DNA from: Streptomyces atratus
GTDB taxonomy: Bacteria; Actinomycetota; Actinomycetes; Streptomycetales; Streptomycetaceae
Assembly: GCF_900119365.1 (NCBI RefSeq)
Contig: NZ_FPJO01000001.1
Coordinates: 821,934-885,933, forward strand
Direction of reading: 5' to 3'
Length of the DNA stretch: 64,000 bases
The notes below the pieces were generated by a model that saw only the letters and a program-made list of their open reading frames with translations, had not been told where the DNA came from and did not search any database. The translations under genes were made by a program, and so were the position numbers. Shown piece after piece: positions 45,213-55,115 of this stretch. How positions within the stretch are numbered: the first letter of the stretch is position 1; every line of letters begins with the position of its first letter.

Positions 45213-47693
45213 CTACGGACGCGCGGCCGTCCCCCGCAGGGCGGACCGGGCCGGGACCGTCACGGCGGCCAGGCCGAGTCCGATGGTCGCGGCGAGGAAG
45301 GACCCGTACAACGTCGGCGGGATGTATGGCGATTCGCCCGTGAGTCCCTTCACCATCGGGACCAGTGTGGCCAGTGCGATGGCGGTGCCGAGCGCGGCGC
45401 CGGCGACCGTGACGAGCAGCGCTTCCCAGCGGATCATCCCCATGACCTGGCGGCGGGTGGAGCCGACGAGCCGCAGCATGGTCAGCTCGCGGCGCCGGTC
45501 GAGGACGGTCATCACCAAAGTGTTGACCGCGGCGACGGCGGCGAATCCGCCGAGGACCGCCGCCATGGTGGTGTTGGCCCAGGCGTTGAGTTCACGGCTC
45601 TGGTCCTGTGCGGCGGCGTAACCGGACCGGTCGGTCACGGTACCGAGCGCGGCGAGCTTCCGTGCAGCAGCGGGTGTGGCCCGTACCAGCAGGTCGGAGG
45701 CGTGCGGCGAGGTGACATGGGTGCTGAGGTCGGCGGCGGGCAGTGTGACCAGGCCGGTGCCCAGGCCGCGGCCGTAGACGGCGACGATCTTCGGAGCCGC
45801 CTTGGTGCCGTCCGGGAGACGCAGGGCCAGCCGGTCGCCCGTGCCGACCTTCGTGGATCCGGCGAGGGTGGTGTCGATGGCGACGGTGCCGGGGCGCAGG
45901 CCGGTCAGCGACCCGGACCGGACATCGAGGTCCTGGACCTTGGTGAGGTCCGGGCCGGAGCCGATGATCCCCTGGGCTGAGGTGGTCTGGAGCCGCCGGT
46001 CCCCGCCCGATCCGGTGGGCACCAGGACGGAGCCGCGGAGCAGCCCGACGGCGGTCGTGACACCGGGTGTGGCGGCGGCCCGCTCGGTCGCATCGGAGGC
46101 GAGTCCGGCCGGGGCGGAGACGATGTGGTCGGCGGTGATGGCGTCGCGCTGCTGGTGTGCGATCACCCGTTCCTGGCTGGTCTGCATGAAGACGAGCGTG
46201 CAGGAGAAGGCCATGGCGAGCACGATCGGGGTGATCGCGGAGGCCAGGCGGCGTGAGTTCGTCCGGGAGTTGGCGGCGGCCAGCGAGCCCGACGCGCCGG
46301 CGGCGCGCAGGGGGAAGCCGATGACGGCGGCGCAGATCCGGGCGATCAGCGGGCCGAGCAGGCCGACCGCGAGCATGAAGAACATGACGACGCCGAGTGC
46401 GGCGTTTGCCGCGTCCTCGCCGCTCGTGGACGCGGCGACGCCCGCGAAGGCCACGCCGCCGGCGAGGGCGGCGATGCCGAGCGGGGTGCGGATCCAGCCG
46501 AACGGCGGGCGTTCCACCGCGGACTGCGCGAGAGCCAGGCCCGGCTTGGTCTTCGACGGCCGGCGGGCGGCGAAGTATCCGGCGCCCAGCGCGGTGAGCA
46601 TCGTGGCGGCCACGGTGACGGTCAGCGGCAGCCAGGACACCCGCAGCGCGACGGCTTCGGGGATGGCTCCCCTGTCCTGGAGCTGCCCGAACCACCAGTG
46701 GGCCAGGGCGATTCCGGGCAGACAGCCGAGCGCTCCGGCGAGCGGGGCGACGAGCAGGGACTCGGTGGCGATGGTGCGGCGCAGCTGGCGCGGGGTGGCG
46801 CCGATGGCGCGCAGCAGCGCGAACTCGCGGCTGCGCTGGCCGACGGAGAGGGCGACGGTGCCGGCGGCGGTGAAAACGGCGACCATGGTGGCGACGCCGC
46901 CGAAGGAGCCGCCGAGACCGACGAGGAGTTCCTCGGCGCCCGCGAGTTCCGCGTCCTCGACGGCGCCCCGGTCGTCACCGGTGTGGACCTGGGCCCCGGC
47001 AGTGTGGCCGACGGCCTCGCGTACCCGGTCGGCGAGGGTGCCGGTGGAGGTGGAGCGGGCAGCGAGCACGGCGATGGCGTCGACCCGGCCGGGGTGGCCG
47101 GAGAGCTGCACGGCCTGCCGGTCGGCGAACCAGACGGTGGCTTCGGTGGCGGTGGTGCCCGCGACGCGGAACTCCCGCACGCCCGCGGGGGTGTCGAGGG
47201 TGATCTTCTCGCCGACCCGGGCCTCGGTGCCGGTGGGGACGACGACTTCGCCGGTCCCGGGCGCCGCGCCGGTGAGCAGTCGCGCGCCGGTGAGGGCCGT
47301 GGAGCCCCAGCCGTGAGCGGTGAGGAGGCTGCCGTCCTGCCGTACGGAGTAGCTGACGTCCCCGATCGCGGCTGCCGCGCCGGGGGCCGAGGCGGCCTTG
47401 CCCACCAGGGATTCGGGGAGCCGCGCGGTGTCCGGTACGGGGGCGGCGGCGTCGTACGCGCCCTCGCCGCTGCCGACCGTCATGTGGACCCGCTGGTCGG
47501 CGGCGACCACTACGGGTGCCTTCGCGTAGCGGTCCGCCGGTATCGAGGCGCGCAGGCCGGTCTCCAGCAGGATGCCGCAGGCGGAGACGATCGCCGCGGC
47601 CAGCAGCAGCGCGACGAAGGTCCCGACGAACGACGAGGGCTTGAAGCGAACGGCCGCGCGGGCGAGGCCGTTCGGGACGTGCGGGGTGAACAT
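45213..47693 (-). CDS. FtsX-like ABC transporter permease
   Basis: 826 residues from ATG 47693 ([18 protein letters not shown]). Helix 1 is followed by a large extracellular domain, a three-helix FtsX domain (VGLGGSFGGVATMVAVFTAA, then SREFALLRAIGATPRQLRRT), a central region with further helices, a second extracellular domain and a second FtsX domain (RRELTMLRLVGSTRRQVMGM). This is the MacB/LolE-like exporter type, often for antimicrobial peptides or lipoproteins. The ATG shares one base with the stop of the ATPase gene (TGATG). The open frame upstream to 48308 overlaps that gene and is not used. Confidence 0.93.
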   Translation of the reverse strand: MFTPHVPNGLARAAVRFKPSSFVGTFVALLLAAAIVSACGILLETGLRASIPADRYAKAPVVVAADQRVHMTVGSGEGAYDAAAPVPDTARLPESLVGKAASAPGAAAAIGDVSYSVRQDGSLLTAHGWGSTALTGARLLTGAAPGTGEVVVPTGTEARVGEKITLDTPAGVREFRVAGTTATEATVWFADRQAVQLSGHPGRVDAIAVLAARSTSTGTLADRVREAVGHTAGAQVHTGDDRGAVEDAELAGAEELLVGLGGSFGGVATMVAVFTAAGTVALSVGQRSREFALLRAIGATPRQLRRTIATESLLVAPLAGALGCLPGIALAHWWFGQLQDRGAIPEAVALRVSWLPLTVTVAATMLTALGAGYFAARRPSKTKPGLALAQSAVERPPFGWIRTPLGIAALAGGVAFAGVAASTSGEDAANAALGVVMFFMLAVGLLGPLIARICAAVIGFPLRAAGASGSLAAANSRTNSRRLASAITPIVLAMAFSCTLVFMQTSQERVIAHQQRDAITADHIVSAPAGLASDATERAAATPGVTTAVGLLRGSVLVPTGSGGDRRLQTTSAQGIIGSGPDLTKVQDLDVRSGSLTGLRPGTVAIDTTLAGSTKVGTGDRLALRLPDGTKAAPKIVAVYGRGLGTGLVTLPAADLSTHVTSPHASDLLVRATPAAARKLAALGTVTDRSGYAAAQDQSRELNAWANTTMAAVLGGFAAVAAVNTLVMTVLDRRRELTMLRLVGSTRRQVMGMIRWEALLVTVAGAALGTAIALATLVPMVKGLTGESPYIPPTLYGSFLAATIGLGLAAVTVPARSALRGTAARP

Positions 47694-48580
47694 CAGGCTG
47701 CTGCTCCTGCGTGGGCGGGGGCGGTGCGCGCGGTCAGCGCGGTCATCCGGGCGGCGATCTGTGCGGCACCGGCGCGCGGCAGGCTGTCCGCGATCGCGCC
47801 GTCGGCGAGGAAGAGCACCTGGTCGGCGTAGGCGGCGGCGGCCGGGTCGTGGGTGACCATGACGACGGTGGCGCCGAGGCTGTCCACCGCGTTGCGGAGC
47901 AGGGCGAGGATCTCGGCGGCGGTGGTGGTGTCGAGGGCGCCGGTCGGCTCGTCGGCGAAGATCACATCGGGCCGGGTGACCAGGGCGCGGGCGACGGCGA
48001 CGCGCTGCTGCTGTCCGCCGGAGAGCTGGCCGGGGCGGCGGTCGCCCTTGTCGCCGAGGCCGACCCGGGTGAGCATCTCGGTGGCTTCGCGGCGGCTGCG
48101 GGCGGAGCCGGTGCGCTGTCCGGCCAGGCGCATGGGCAGGACGACGTTCTGTTCGACCGTCAGGGACGGCAGCAGGTTGAAGGCCTGGAAGACGAAGCCG
48201 AGGCGGGTGCGGCGCAGTTCGGTGAGCCGGTTCTCGCTCATGCCGGTGATCTCGGTGCCGCCGAGGCGTACGGAGCCCTCGGTGGGGCGGTCGAGTCCGG
48301 CGGCGCACTGCAGGAAGGTCGACTTCCCGGAGCCGGACGGTCCCATGACGGCGGTGAAGGTGGAGCGAGGGAGGGCGAGGTCGATGCCCCGCAGCGCGTG
48401 GACGACGGAGCCGCCCCGGCCGTACTGCCTGCGGACGCCGCGCAGTTCGACGGCGAGGTCCGAGGGTCCGGACGCCTGGTGGGTGTCCGCCGTGTACTGC
48501 CCGTCCTGCGCGCGCTGCCTGGTGCGTCGCAGCCCCATGGTGTCCGCCTTCCGTTGCTCATCGGCCGCTTCTTCGACCAT
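47693..48580 (-). CDS. ABC transporter ATP-binding protein (LolD/MacB type)
   Basis: 295 residues. Walker [11 protein letters not shown]-loop [18 protein letters not shown], signature [15 protein letters not shown], Walker [13 protein letters not shown] and H-loop MVTHDPAAA are all intact. The N-terminal ~40 residues and C-terminal ~35 (Ala-rich) extend beyond the usual ~230-residue core. ATG 48580 is used; ATG 48538 is an alternative. It powers the coupled FtsX permease encoded next. No two-component system lies beside it. Confidence 0.95.
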   Translation of the reverse strand: MVEEAADEQRKADTMGLRRTRQRAQDGQYTADTHQASGPSDLAVELRGVRRQYGRGGSVVHALRGIDLALPRSTFTAVMGPSGSGKSTFLQCAAGLDRPTEGSVRLGGTEITGMSENRLTELRRTRLGFVFQAFNLLPSLTVEQNVVLPMRLAGQRTGSARSRREATEMLTRVGLGDKGDRRPGQLSGGQQQRVAVARALVTRPDVIFADEPTGALDTTTAAEILALLRNAVDSLGATVVMVTHDPAAAAYADQVLFLADGAIADSLPRAGAAQIAARMTALTARTAPAHAGAAA

Positions 48581-48922
48581 GGCTCGAACCTACGGAGCGG
48601 GGGCGGGTGCGGAACATGGCGGCTGCTGGCGGATCGGGGGTGGGGAAAACCCCAGGTCCGGTCGGGGGGAGACAGACCGGGGGCGGCCGGGCGCTCGCAC
48701 GGGCCGGCCCGCATCCTGCCGGGCGGGCGGGGCCGGGGCGAGGACAGTGACAGCGACGACGGCGCCGGGAAACTCGCGGTCCCGGCTGAGCCGACACCCG
48801 CGGCGTTCCGGGTACGGGGACCGGCCCAGGTCCTCCCCGTACCCGGACAGGCCGCTGTCCACGTTCCGGTGACGGGCCGACAGCCGTTGACCCATGCCCG
48901 GTTCGAGCGGTTTGCGTATGGT
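48581..48922 (-). other. Gap upstream of the ABC operon
   Basis: 342 bp without a convincing gene. It contains the phosphatase terminator (48808-48846) and a very G-rich stretch (48600-48720), where the ABC operon promoter should lie. I could not identify -35/-10 elements for it with confidence. Confidence 0.5.
48808..48846 (-). terminator. Terminator after the PP2C phosphatase gene
   Basis: Perfect 13-bp arms ccgggtacgggga (48808-48820) and complement (48834-48846) with a 13-nt loop, ~77 bp past the stop at 48923. Confidence 0.7.
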
Positions 48923-50068
48923 TCAGAATGTGCGCGACAACAGCAGCAGCGCCCGGTCGTCGTTGACGTCCTTGGCGCATGCCTCGATCAGGTGCCAGGC
49001 CGCGCCCTCGAAGCCGGTGGCGACATAGCGGTCGGCCTCGCCGGTCAGCCGGTCGATGCCCTCCGCGATGTCGCGGTCCGACGCCTCGACCAGGCCGTCC
49101 GTGAACAGCATCAGTACGTCGCCGGGGGCCAGCGAGCCCTTCACGGCGTCGAACTGCGCCCCGTCGTACACCCCCAGCAGCGGCCCCTCGGCCGCCTTCT
49201 CCTCCCACTGGCCGCTGCCCGAGTGGAGCTGGAGGGCGGGCGGGTGCCCGGCCGACAGGAGTTCGTAGTCGCCCGATTCGAGGTCCAGGACGAGATGGAT
49301 CGAGGTGGCGAACCCCTCGTCCCAGTCCTGGCGCAGCAGATAGCCGTTGGCCGCGGGCAGGAAGCCGTGCGGGGGCAGCGAGCCGAGGAGGCCACCGAAG
49401 GCCCCGGACAGCAGGAGGGCGCGGGAGCCCGCGTCCATGCCCTTGCCGGAGACGTCGGTGAGCACGGCCTCCAGGGTCCGTCCGCCGTTGGTGCGGGCGG
49501 CGACGACGAAGTCCCCGGAGAAGGACTGCCCGCCCGCCGGGCGCAGCGCCATCTCGCGGTGCCAGCCCTGCGGCAGCCTGGGCAGGGCGCTCTGCACCCG
49601 GATGCGTTCGCGCAGGTCGAAGAGCATGGTGCCGCCGCGCCGCCACGGCACGCCGACCCTGGCCCGGAACTGGGCGAGGACCAGCCCGAAGAAGCCGCAG
49701 GCCGCGACCACCAGGACGATTCCGGGGGTCACCCGGGCCGGACCGTCGTCGTACGGGCCCAGTCCGACCGACTCCACGATCAGGGCCGTGGCGGCGGTCG
49801 CGTACAGGCCCAGCAGGCTGGCCGGGCGCAGCAGCAGGCCGCCCGCGACGATCGGCAGGACGAGCGCGGCCGGTGAGCACCACATCGGGTAGAAGAGGGT
49901 GGCGCAGGTGATCGCGGGAATGGTCAGCAGCAGGCCGACCAGCGCGATCCAGTCCGAGCCGTCGCCGCGGAAGTAGTCGACACCGGATTTGCGCAGCGCG
50001 ATGCGCGCCCGGTGCGCCGATTTCCGCAATCGGGCCGGGTACGAGTCTGCTCCTGCGCGACGGGCCAT
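48923..50068 (-). CDS. PP2C/SpoIIE-type serine/threonine phosphatase with membrane helices
   Basis: 381 residues from ATG 50068 (MARRAGADSYPARLRK). After a basic N-terminus there are about four membrane helices (WIALVGLLLTIPAITCATLF and VTPGIVLVVAACGFFGLVLA among them). The SpoIIE phosphatase domain follows: RPAGGQSFSGDFVVAAR, VLTDVSGKGMDAGSRALLLS (metal-binding Asp), LSAGHPPALQL, FTDGLVEASDRD and the final DDRALLLLSR. Such enzymes dephosphorylate anti-anti-sigma factors in Streptomyces sigma-factor cascades. No anti-sigma gene lies beside it, so the partner is unknown. Confidence 0.9.
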   Translation of the reverse strand: MARRAGADSYPARLRKSAHRARIALRKSGVDYFRGDGSDWIALVGLLLTIPAITCATLFYPMWCSPAALVLPIVAGGLLLRPASLLGLYATAATALIVESVGLGPYDDGPARVTPGIVLVVAACGFFGLVLAQFRARVGVPWRRGGTMLFDLRERIRVQSALPRLPQGWHREMALRPAGGQSFSGDFVVAARTNGGRTLEAVLTDVSGKGMDAGSRALLLSGAFGGLLGSLPPHGFLPAANGYLLRQDWDEGFATSIHLVLDLESGDYELLSAGHPPALQLHSGSGQWEEKAAEGPLLGVYDGAQFDAVKGSLAPGDVLMLFTDGLVEASDRDIAEGIDRLTGEADRYVATGFEGAAWHLIEACAKDVNDDRALLLLSRTF

Positions 50069-50173
50069 TGCCGGGACCCTATCTACCCGGCCGCCCGAGG
50101 TGCAGGGGGACCCCATGACAATGCGTTCGAAATCGGGTCGCCCGGCCGCCGCGCCCCCTGGTAGGCATGGCCC

Positions 50174-51406
50174 ATGACTACTGAGCTTCGTGTACTGCGT
50201 CCGTCCGAATGGAACCAATGGTTCGAGTGTCTGGAGCTGGCGTTCGGCGGGGACCCGGAGACTCCCGAGGAGCGCGAGCTGTTCGAGCAGCTGACCGAGC
50301 ACGAACGGTCGCTCGGCATCTGGGACGGTGACGACGTGGTCGGCACGGCGGGGGCGTTCAGCTTCCGGGTCGCGGTGCCGGGCGGGGCGCTGGTGCCCGC
50401 CGCCGCGATCACGATGGTGAGCGTCGCCTCCACCCACCGCAGGCGCGGGCTGCTGACCTCGATGATGCGCCGGCAGCTGGACGACATCCGCGCGCTGGGC
50501 GAGCCGTTCGCCGTACTGACGGCCTCGGAACCGGTGATCTACGGCCGGTTCGGCTACGGCGCCGCCTCGCGGCAGATGTCCCTGACGATCGAGAAGGACC
50601 GGATCCGGCTGGACGTGCCGCCGGGCACGGACGAGGTGCGGCTGCGCCACGCGAAGCCGGACGAGGCGATGGCGGCGTGCGAGAGCGTGTACGAGCAGCT
50701 GGTCTCCGGCCGTCCCGGCGTCCCGGCCCACGGGCCCGGCTGGGAGCGCAAGCCCATGGTCGACCCGGTCTCCAGCCGGCAGGGCTCCTCGGCGCAGCAG
50801 TGCGTGCTGGCGGAGCGGGACGGGGAGCTCGTCGGCTGTGTGACCTACCACATCAAGCCGGAGTGGGAGCCGGCCGGCCCCAAGGGCACCGTCGTGGTCA
50901 ACGACCTGGCCGCGCTGGACCCGGCGGCGTACGCGGCGCTGTGGCGCTTCGTCTTCGACATCGACCTGATGACGACGGTCGTGGCCCGCAACCGCCCGGT
51001 CGACGACGCGGTGCTGCACCTGGTGTCGGACGTGCGGCGGTGCAACATCCGGGTCCGCGATTCGCTCCATGTGCGTCTGGTCGAGCTGGGGGCGGCGCTG
51101 GAGGCCCGGACGTACCGGGGCCCGCTGGACGTGGTGTTCGACGTGGAGGACGCGTTCTGCCCCTGGAACGCGGGGCGTTGGCGGCTCACGGTCGACGCGA
51201 AGGGCGCCGCGTCGTGCCGGCGCACCGACGACCCGGCCGATCTCGCGCTCTCGGTACGGGAGTTGGGCTCCGCGTATCTGGGCGGCGAGTCGCTGAGCTC
51301 GCTGGGTCTGGCCGGGCGGGTACGGGAGCTGCGGGCGGGCACGCTGGCCCAGGCGTCGTCGGCGTTCTTGTCGGACACGGCCCCGTGGCTGCCCCGGGGG
51401 TTCTAG
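50174..51406 (+). CDS. Eis-like GNAT N-acetyltransferase
   Basis: 410 residues. It has tandem GNAT domains and a C-terminal sterol-carrier-like domain, as in Eis. Seen: VPAAAITMVSVASTHRRRGL followed by LLTSMMRRQLDDI (acetyl-CoA loop R-R-x-G-L), YGRFGYGAAS, and the C-terminal DPADLALSVRELGSAYLGG ending in WLPRGF, where the terminal carboxylate is catalytic in the family. It acetylates amines such as aminoglycosides or lysines; the physiological substrate here is unknown. It is divergent from the phosphatase gene and convergent with the glycosylase. Confidence 0.9.
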   Translation: MTTELRVLRPSEWNQWFECLELAFGGDPETPEERELFEQLTEHERSLGIWDGDDVVGTAGAFSFRVAVPGGALVPAAAITMVSVASTHRRRGLLTSMMRRQLDDIRALGEPFAVLTASEPVIYGRFGYGAASRQMSLTIEKDRIRLDVPPGTDEVRLRHAKPDEAMAACESVYEQLVSGRPGVPAHGPGWERKPMVDPVSSRQGSSAQQCVLAERDGELVGCVTYHIKPEWEPAGPKGTVVVNDLAALDPAAYAALWRFVFDIDLMTTVVARNRPVDDAVLHLVSDVRRCNIRVRDSLHVRLVELGAALEARTYRGPLDVVFDVEDAFCPWNAGRWRLTVDAKGAASCRRTDDPADLALSVRELGSAYLGGESLSSLGLAGRVRELRAGTLAQASSAFLSDTAPWLPRGF

Positions 51407-51439
51407 GAGCTCTCTAGACCCTGATCCGCCGGACAGACC

Positions 51440-52246
51440 CTAGGCCTGGCACCCCGGGCACCAGAAGAGATTGCGGGCGGCGAGATCGGCGGTGCGGATC
51501 TCGCCGCCGCAGATGTGGCAGGCCTGGCGGGCCCGGCGGTACACGTACACCTCGCCGCCGTGGTCGTCGACGCGCGGCGGGCGCCCCATCGCCTCCGGCA
51601 GGTGCTCGGGGCGGACGGTGTCGATCCGGTTGTTCCGCACGCCCTCGCGCATCAGCACCACCAGGTCCGCCCAGATCGCGTCCCACTCCGCGCGCGTGAG
51701 GTCCCTGCCGAGGCGGTACGGGTCGATCCCGTGCCGGAACAGCACCTCCGCGCGGTAGACGTTGCCGACTCCCGCGATGACCTTCTGGTCCATCAGCAGG
51801 GCCGCGACGGTGATCCGGCTGCGCGAGATCCGCAGCCAGGCCCGCTCGCCGTCCTCGTCGGTCCGCAGCGGGTCCGGCCCGAGTCGGTCGTGTATCGCGC
51901 GCTTCTCCGGATCGGTGATCAGCGCGCAGGCCGTCGGGCCGCGCAGATCCGCGTGGTGCTCCTCGTTCAGCAGGCGCAGCCGGACCGTGTCGGTGGGCGG
52001 CGGGGCCGGGACCGTACCGAATCCGAGCTTGCCGAACAGGCCCAGGTGGATGTGGACCCAGCCGGCGCCCTCGAAGCCGAGGAAGAGGTGCTTGCCGTGG
52101 GCGTCGACCCCGGTGAGGGGCCGGCCGTCGAGCAGCGCGGCGCCTTCGGAGAACTTGCCCTGCGGGCTGCTCACCCGCACCGGACGCCCGGCGAACCTGT
52201 CCCGGTGGTCCGCCGCGAGGCGGTGGATGGTGTGTCCCTCGGGCAC
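51440..52246 (-). CDS. Fpg/Nei-family DNA glycosylase (Nei2 type)
   Basis: 268 residues. It begins MPEGHTIHRLA, so after Met removal Pro-2 is the Schiff-base nucleophile and Glu-3 the acid; MPEGH rather than MPELP marks the Nei group. The helix-two-turn-helix DNA-binding region (VAALLMDQKVIAGVGNVYRA) and the C-terminal zinc finger CHICGG ... CPGCQ are intact. It excises oxidised pyrimidines and cuts AP sites in base-excision repair. 81 bp after rpiB on the same strand. Confidence 0.93.
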   Translation of the reverse strand: MPEGHTIHRLAADHRDRFAGRPVRVSSPQGKFSEGAALLDGRPLTGVDAHGKHLFLGFEGAGWVHIHLGLFGKLGFGTVPAPPPTDTVRLRLLNEEHHADLRGPTACALITDPEKRAIHDRLGPDPLRTDEDGERAWLRISRSRITVAALLMDQKVIAGVGNVYRAEVLFRHGIDPYRLGRDLTRAEWDAIWADLVVLMREGVRNNRIDTVRPEHLPEAMGRPPRVDDHGGEVYVYRRARQACHICGGEIRTADLAARNLFWCPGCQA

Positions 52247-52327
52247 GGCGACGGCTCTCCTCGGTGGGATACGGGAGTGGACATGGCTGTGCCGCCGGGA
52301 GCACCGGCGGCACAGAGGCGGGGGCGG

Positions 52328-52816
<489 letters not shown>

Positions 52817-52947
52817 GTTCCGAGTGTGGCACGTGCGACGCGGGGCAGCCGCCATCGGGGTCAGGGTCCTTCGTTCGGATCGGGCCGGTGCACGCGGCGG
52901 ACCTCGTGTGATCGCGATGTGCGGGCCCGGTGTGAGCGAGGCCACTC

Positions 52948-52983
52948 GGGCAACGGTCCGGGCAACGATTCGGTCAACGATTC
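52948..52983 (+). repeat. Three 12-bp imperfect tandem repeats upstream of an amino-acid permease
   Basis: Units gggcaacggtcc, gggcaacgattc and ggtcaacgattc lie head to tail, ~117 bp before the permease ATG, in the 283-bp divergent gap with rpiB. They may be stacked operator half-sites. Confidence 0.7.
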
Positions 52984-53099
52984 GGAAGAAGGGGTTCCGT
53001 TTTTCTGGTTCGCCGGGCTTCAATGCATCACTCGCTGTCGCACCCCACTGCGGCGGCCGGACACGCATCGTGTGATCCGAGAACCTAAGGATTCGATCC

Positions 53100-54590
53100 A
53101 TGACGTCGCAGACGACTACGGCCGGGCCGGGCCACCAGCCCCGTAAGCCGGACCGGTCGAACGGGCCGGACACCCCGGAAACCCCCCACTCCCCGGACTC
53201 CCCGGACGGACTCCAGGCGGGACTCAAGAACCGCCATCTCTCGATGATCGCCATCGGCGGGGTGATCGGCGCGGGCCTCTTCGTGGGCTCCAGCGCCGGC
53301 ATCGCCGCCGCGGGACCGGCCATCCTGCTGTCGTACGCCCTGGTCGGCCTGATGGTCGTCTTCGTGATGCGGATGCTCGGCGAGATGGCCGTGGCCCGCC
53401 CCAGCTCGGGCTCCTTCTCCGCCTACGCCGACCAGGCACTGGGCCGCTGGGCCGGTTTCTCGATCGGCTGGCTGTACTGGTTCTTCTGGGTCGTGGTGCT
53501 CGCCGTCGAAGCCACGGCGGGCGCCAAGATCCTGGAGGGCTGGGTGCCGGGCGTCCCGCAGTGGGCGTGGGCGCTGATCGTGATGGTGGTGCTGACCGCG
53601 ACGAACCTGGTCTCGGTCGGCTCGTACGGCGAGTTCGAGTTCTGGTTCGCCGGGATCAAGGTCGTGGCGATCGGTGCCTTCGTGGTCGTCGGACTGCTCG
53701 CCGTCTTCGGGGTGCTGCCCGGCTCGGACAACCCCGGCGCGGGCTTCGCACATCTCACCGACACCGGCGGGTTCTTCCCCAACGGGCCGGGCGCGATCCT
53801 CACCGGTGTGCTGATGGTCGTCTTCTCCTTCATGGGCAGCGAGATCGTCACCCTCGCCGCCGGTGAGTCCGAGAACCCGCAGCGCGCCGTCCAGAAGGCC
53901 ACCAACAGCGTGATCTGGCGGATCGCCGTCTTCTACCTGGGCTCGATCTTCGTCGTGCTCACCCTGCTGCCGTGGAACGACGCCTCGATCGTGAAGGACG
54001 GCAGCTATGTCGCCGCCCTCAACTCCATCGGCATTCCGCACGCCGGACAGGTCATGAACGTCATCGTCCTGACCGCCGTGCTGTCGTGTCTGAACTCCGG
54101 CCTCTACACCGCCTCGCGGATGGCCTTCTCGCTCGGCGGCCGCGGGGACGCGCCGAAGGCCTTCGCCCGGACGAACAAGCGGGGCGTGCCGCAGGCCGCC
54201 ATCCTGTCCTCGGTCGTCTTCGGCTTCGTCGCCGTGTTCTTCAACTACCAGTGGCCCGACACCGTCTTCCAGTTCCTGCTGAACTCCTCCGGCGCTGTCG
54301 CCCTGTTCGTCTGGCTGGTCATCTGCTTCACCCAGCTGCGGATGCGCGGCATGATCCTGCGCGAGTCGCCGGAGAAGCTGGTCGTACGGATGTGGCTCTT
54401 CCCGTACCTGACCTGGGCGACCATCGCGATGATCTCCTTCATCCTGGTCTACATGCTGACCGACGACAGCGGGCGTGAGCAGGTGCTGCTCTCGCTGCTC
54501 GTCGCAGCAGTGGTGGTGGCCATCTCGCTGGTCCGCGAGGCCAGGAACCGCAAGGACCGCACGGCCGCGGAAACGCCCGCCAATACCTGA
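53100..54590 (+). CDS. Amino-acid permease of the APC/AAT family (GabP-like)
   Basis: 496 residues, ATG 53100 with AAGGA upstream. A ~35-residue polar N-terminus is followed by twelve membrane helices. Family motifs: HLSMIAIGGVIGAGLFVGSS, the VMRMLGEMAVARPSSGSFS consensus loop, EFEFWFAGIKVVAI, and SCLNSGLYTASRMAFSLGGR. It is a proton symporter for amino acids or GABA in the cytoplasmic membrane. It is closely related to the permease at 56155. Substrate not readable. Confidence 0.93.
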   Translation: MTSQTTTAGPGHQPRKPDRSNGPDTPETPHSPDSPDGLQAGLKNRHLSMIAIGGVIGAGLFVGSSAGIAAAGPAILLSYALVGLMVVFVMRMLGEMAVARPSSGSFSAYADQALGRWAGFSIGWLYWFFWVVVLAVEATAGAKILEGWVPGVPQWAWALIVMVVLTATNLVSVGSYGEFEFWFAGIKVVAIGAFVVVGLLAVFGVLPGSDNPGAGFAHLTDTGGFFPNGPGAILTGVLMVVFSFMGSEIVTLAAGESENPQRAVQKATNSVIWRIAVFYLGSIFVVLTLLPWNDASIVKDGSYVAALNSIGIPHAGQVMNVIVLTAVLSCLNSGLYTASRMAFSLGGRGDAPKAFARTNKRGVPQAAILSSVVFGFVAVFFNYQWPDTVFQFLLNSSGAVALFVWLVICFTQLRMRGMILRESPEKLVVRMWLFPYLTWATIAMISFILVYMLTDDSGREQVLLSLLVAAVVVAISLVREARNRKDRTAAETPANT

Positions 54591-54662
54591 CGGCCGTTGT
54601 CAGGTTTACCGGAGAGGCTCTCCCTCGCAACGCCACCGAGCGGGCGATCGGAGAGCCTTTCC

Positions 54663-55110
54663 ATGTCCACCGCCCCCGCCGGCTTCCAGACCGGTTTCGC
54701 GATCCGGCCCCACCTCGTCGTCGAGGCGGCCCACGCCGAGGACGTATGCACCGCCGTGGCGGACGCGGCCGCGCGCGGGCTCCCGGTCCGTGTCCACGCC
54801 ACCGGCCACGGGCTGCCCGGTGCCGTCGAGGGCGGGGTCCTGATCAGCACCCGCCGGATGGACTCCGTCGGGATCGACCCGGTCCGCCGCACCGCGCGGA
54901 TCGGCGCGGGCGTCACCTGGGGGCAGGTGATCGAGGCCGCCGCACCGCACGGGCTCGCCCCGCTGAACGGATCGTCCCCGTCGGTCGGCGCGGTCTCCTG
55001 CACCCTCGGGGGCGGGGACCGGACCGAGGGCTTTCACGACGCGCGGACACAGCAGAGGCTCGCCGGTCTGGTGTCGCGTCACGACCCGGCGAGCCTCTTC
55101 GGGGGAGTTA
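54663..55110 (+). pseudogene. FAD-binding oxidoreductase remnant with internal deletion
   Basis: ATG 54663 (with GGAGAG upstream) starts a typical FAD_binding_4 domain: FQTGFAIRPHLVVEAAHAED, VRVHATGHGLPGAVEG, RTARIGAGVTWGQVIEAAAP, ending TLGGG near 55015. The next codons (RTEGFHDARTQQRLAGLVSR followed by HDPASLF) look like the very C-terminal RL-x-x-x-K-x-x-x-DP-x-N-x-F block of the same family. About 250-300 residues between are missing, and the two ends join in frame. No stop follows immediately; the frame runs into the antisense of bioY. Catalytically dead by inference. Confidence 0.7.
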
Positions 55111-55115
55111 CGGCA

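Noticed and set aside
47694..48308. N-terminal extension of the FtsX permease frame
   Set aside because: It overlaps the ATPase gene in another frame; the TGATG junction at 47693 is the natural start.
50069..51070. Long N-terminal extension of the PP2C phosphatase
   Set aside because: It reads His/Arg-rich nonsense antisense to the acetyltransferase. The real start with membrane helices is at 50068.
52948..52983. Short CRISPR-like array
   Set aside because: Units are 12 bp, directly adjacent and imperfect, with no spacers and no cas genes.
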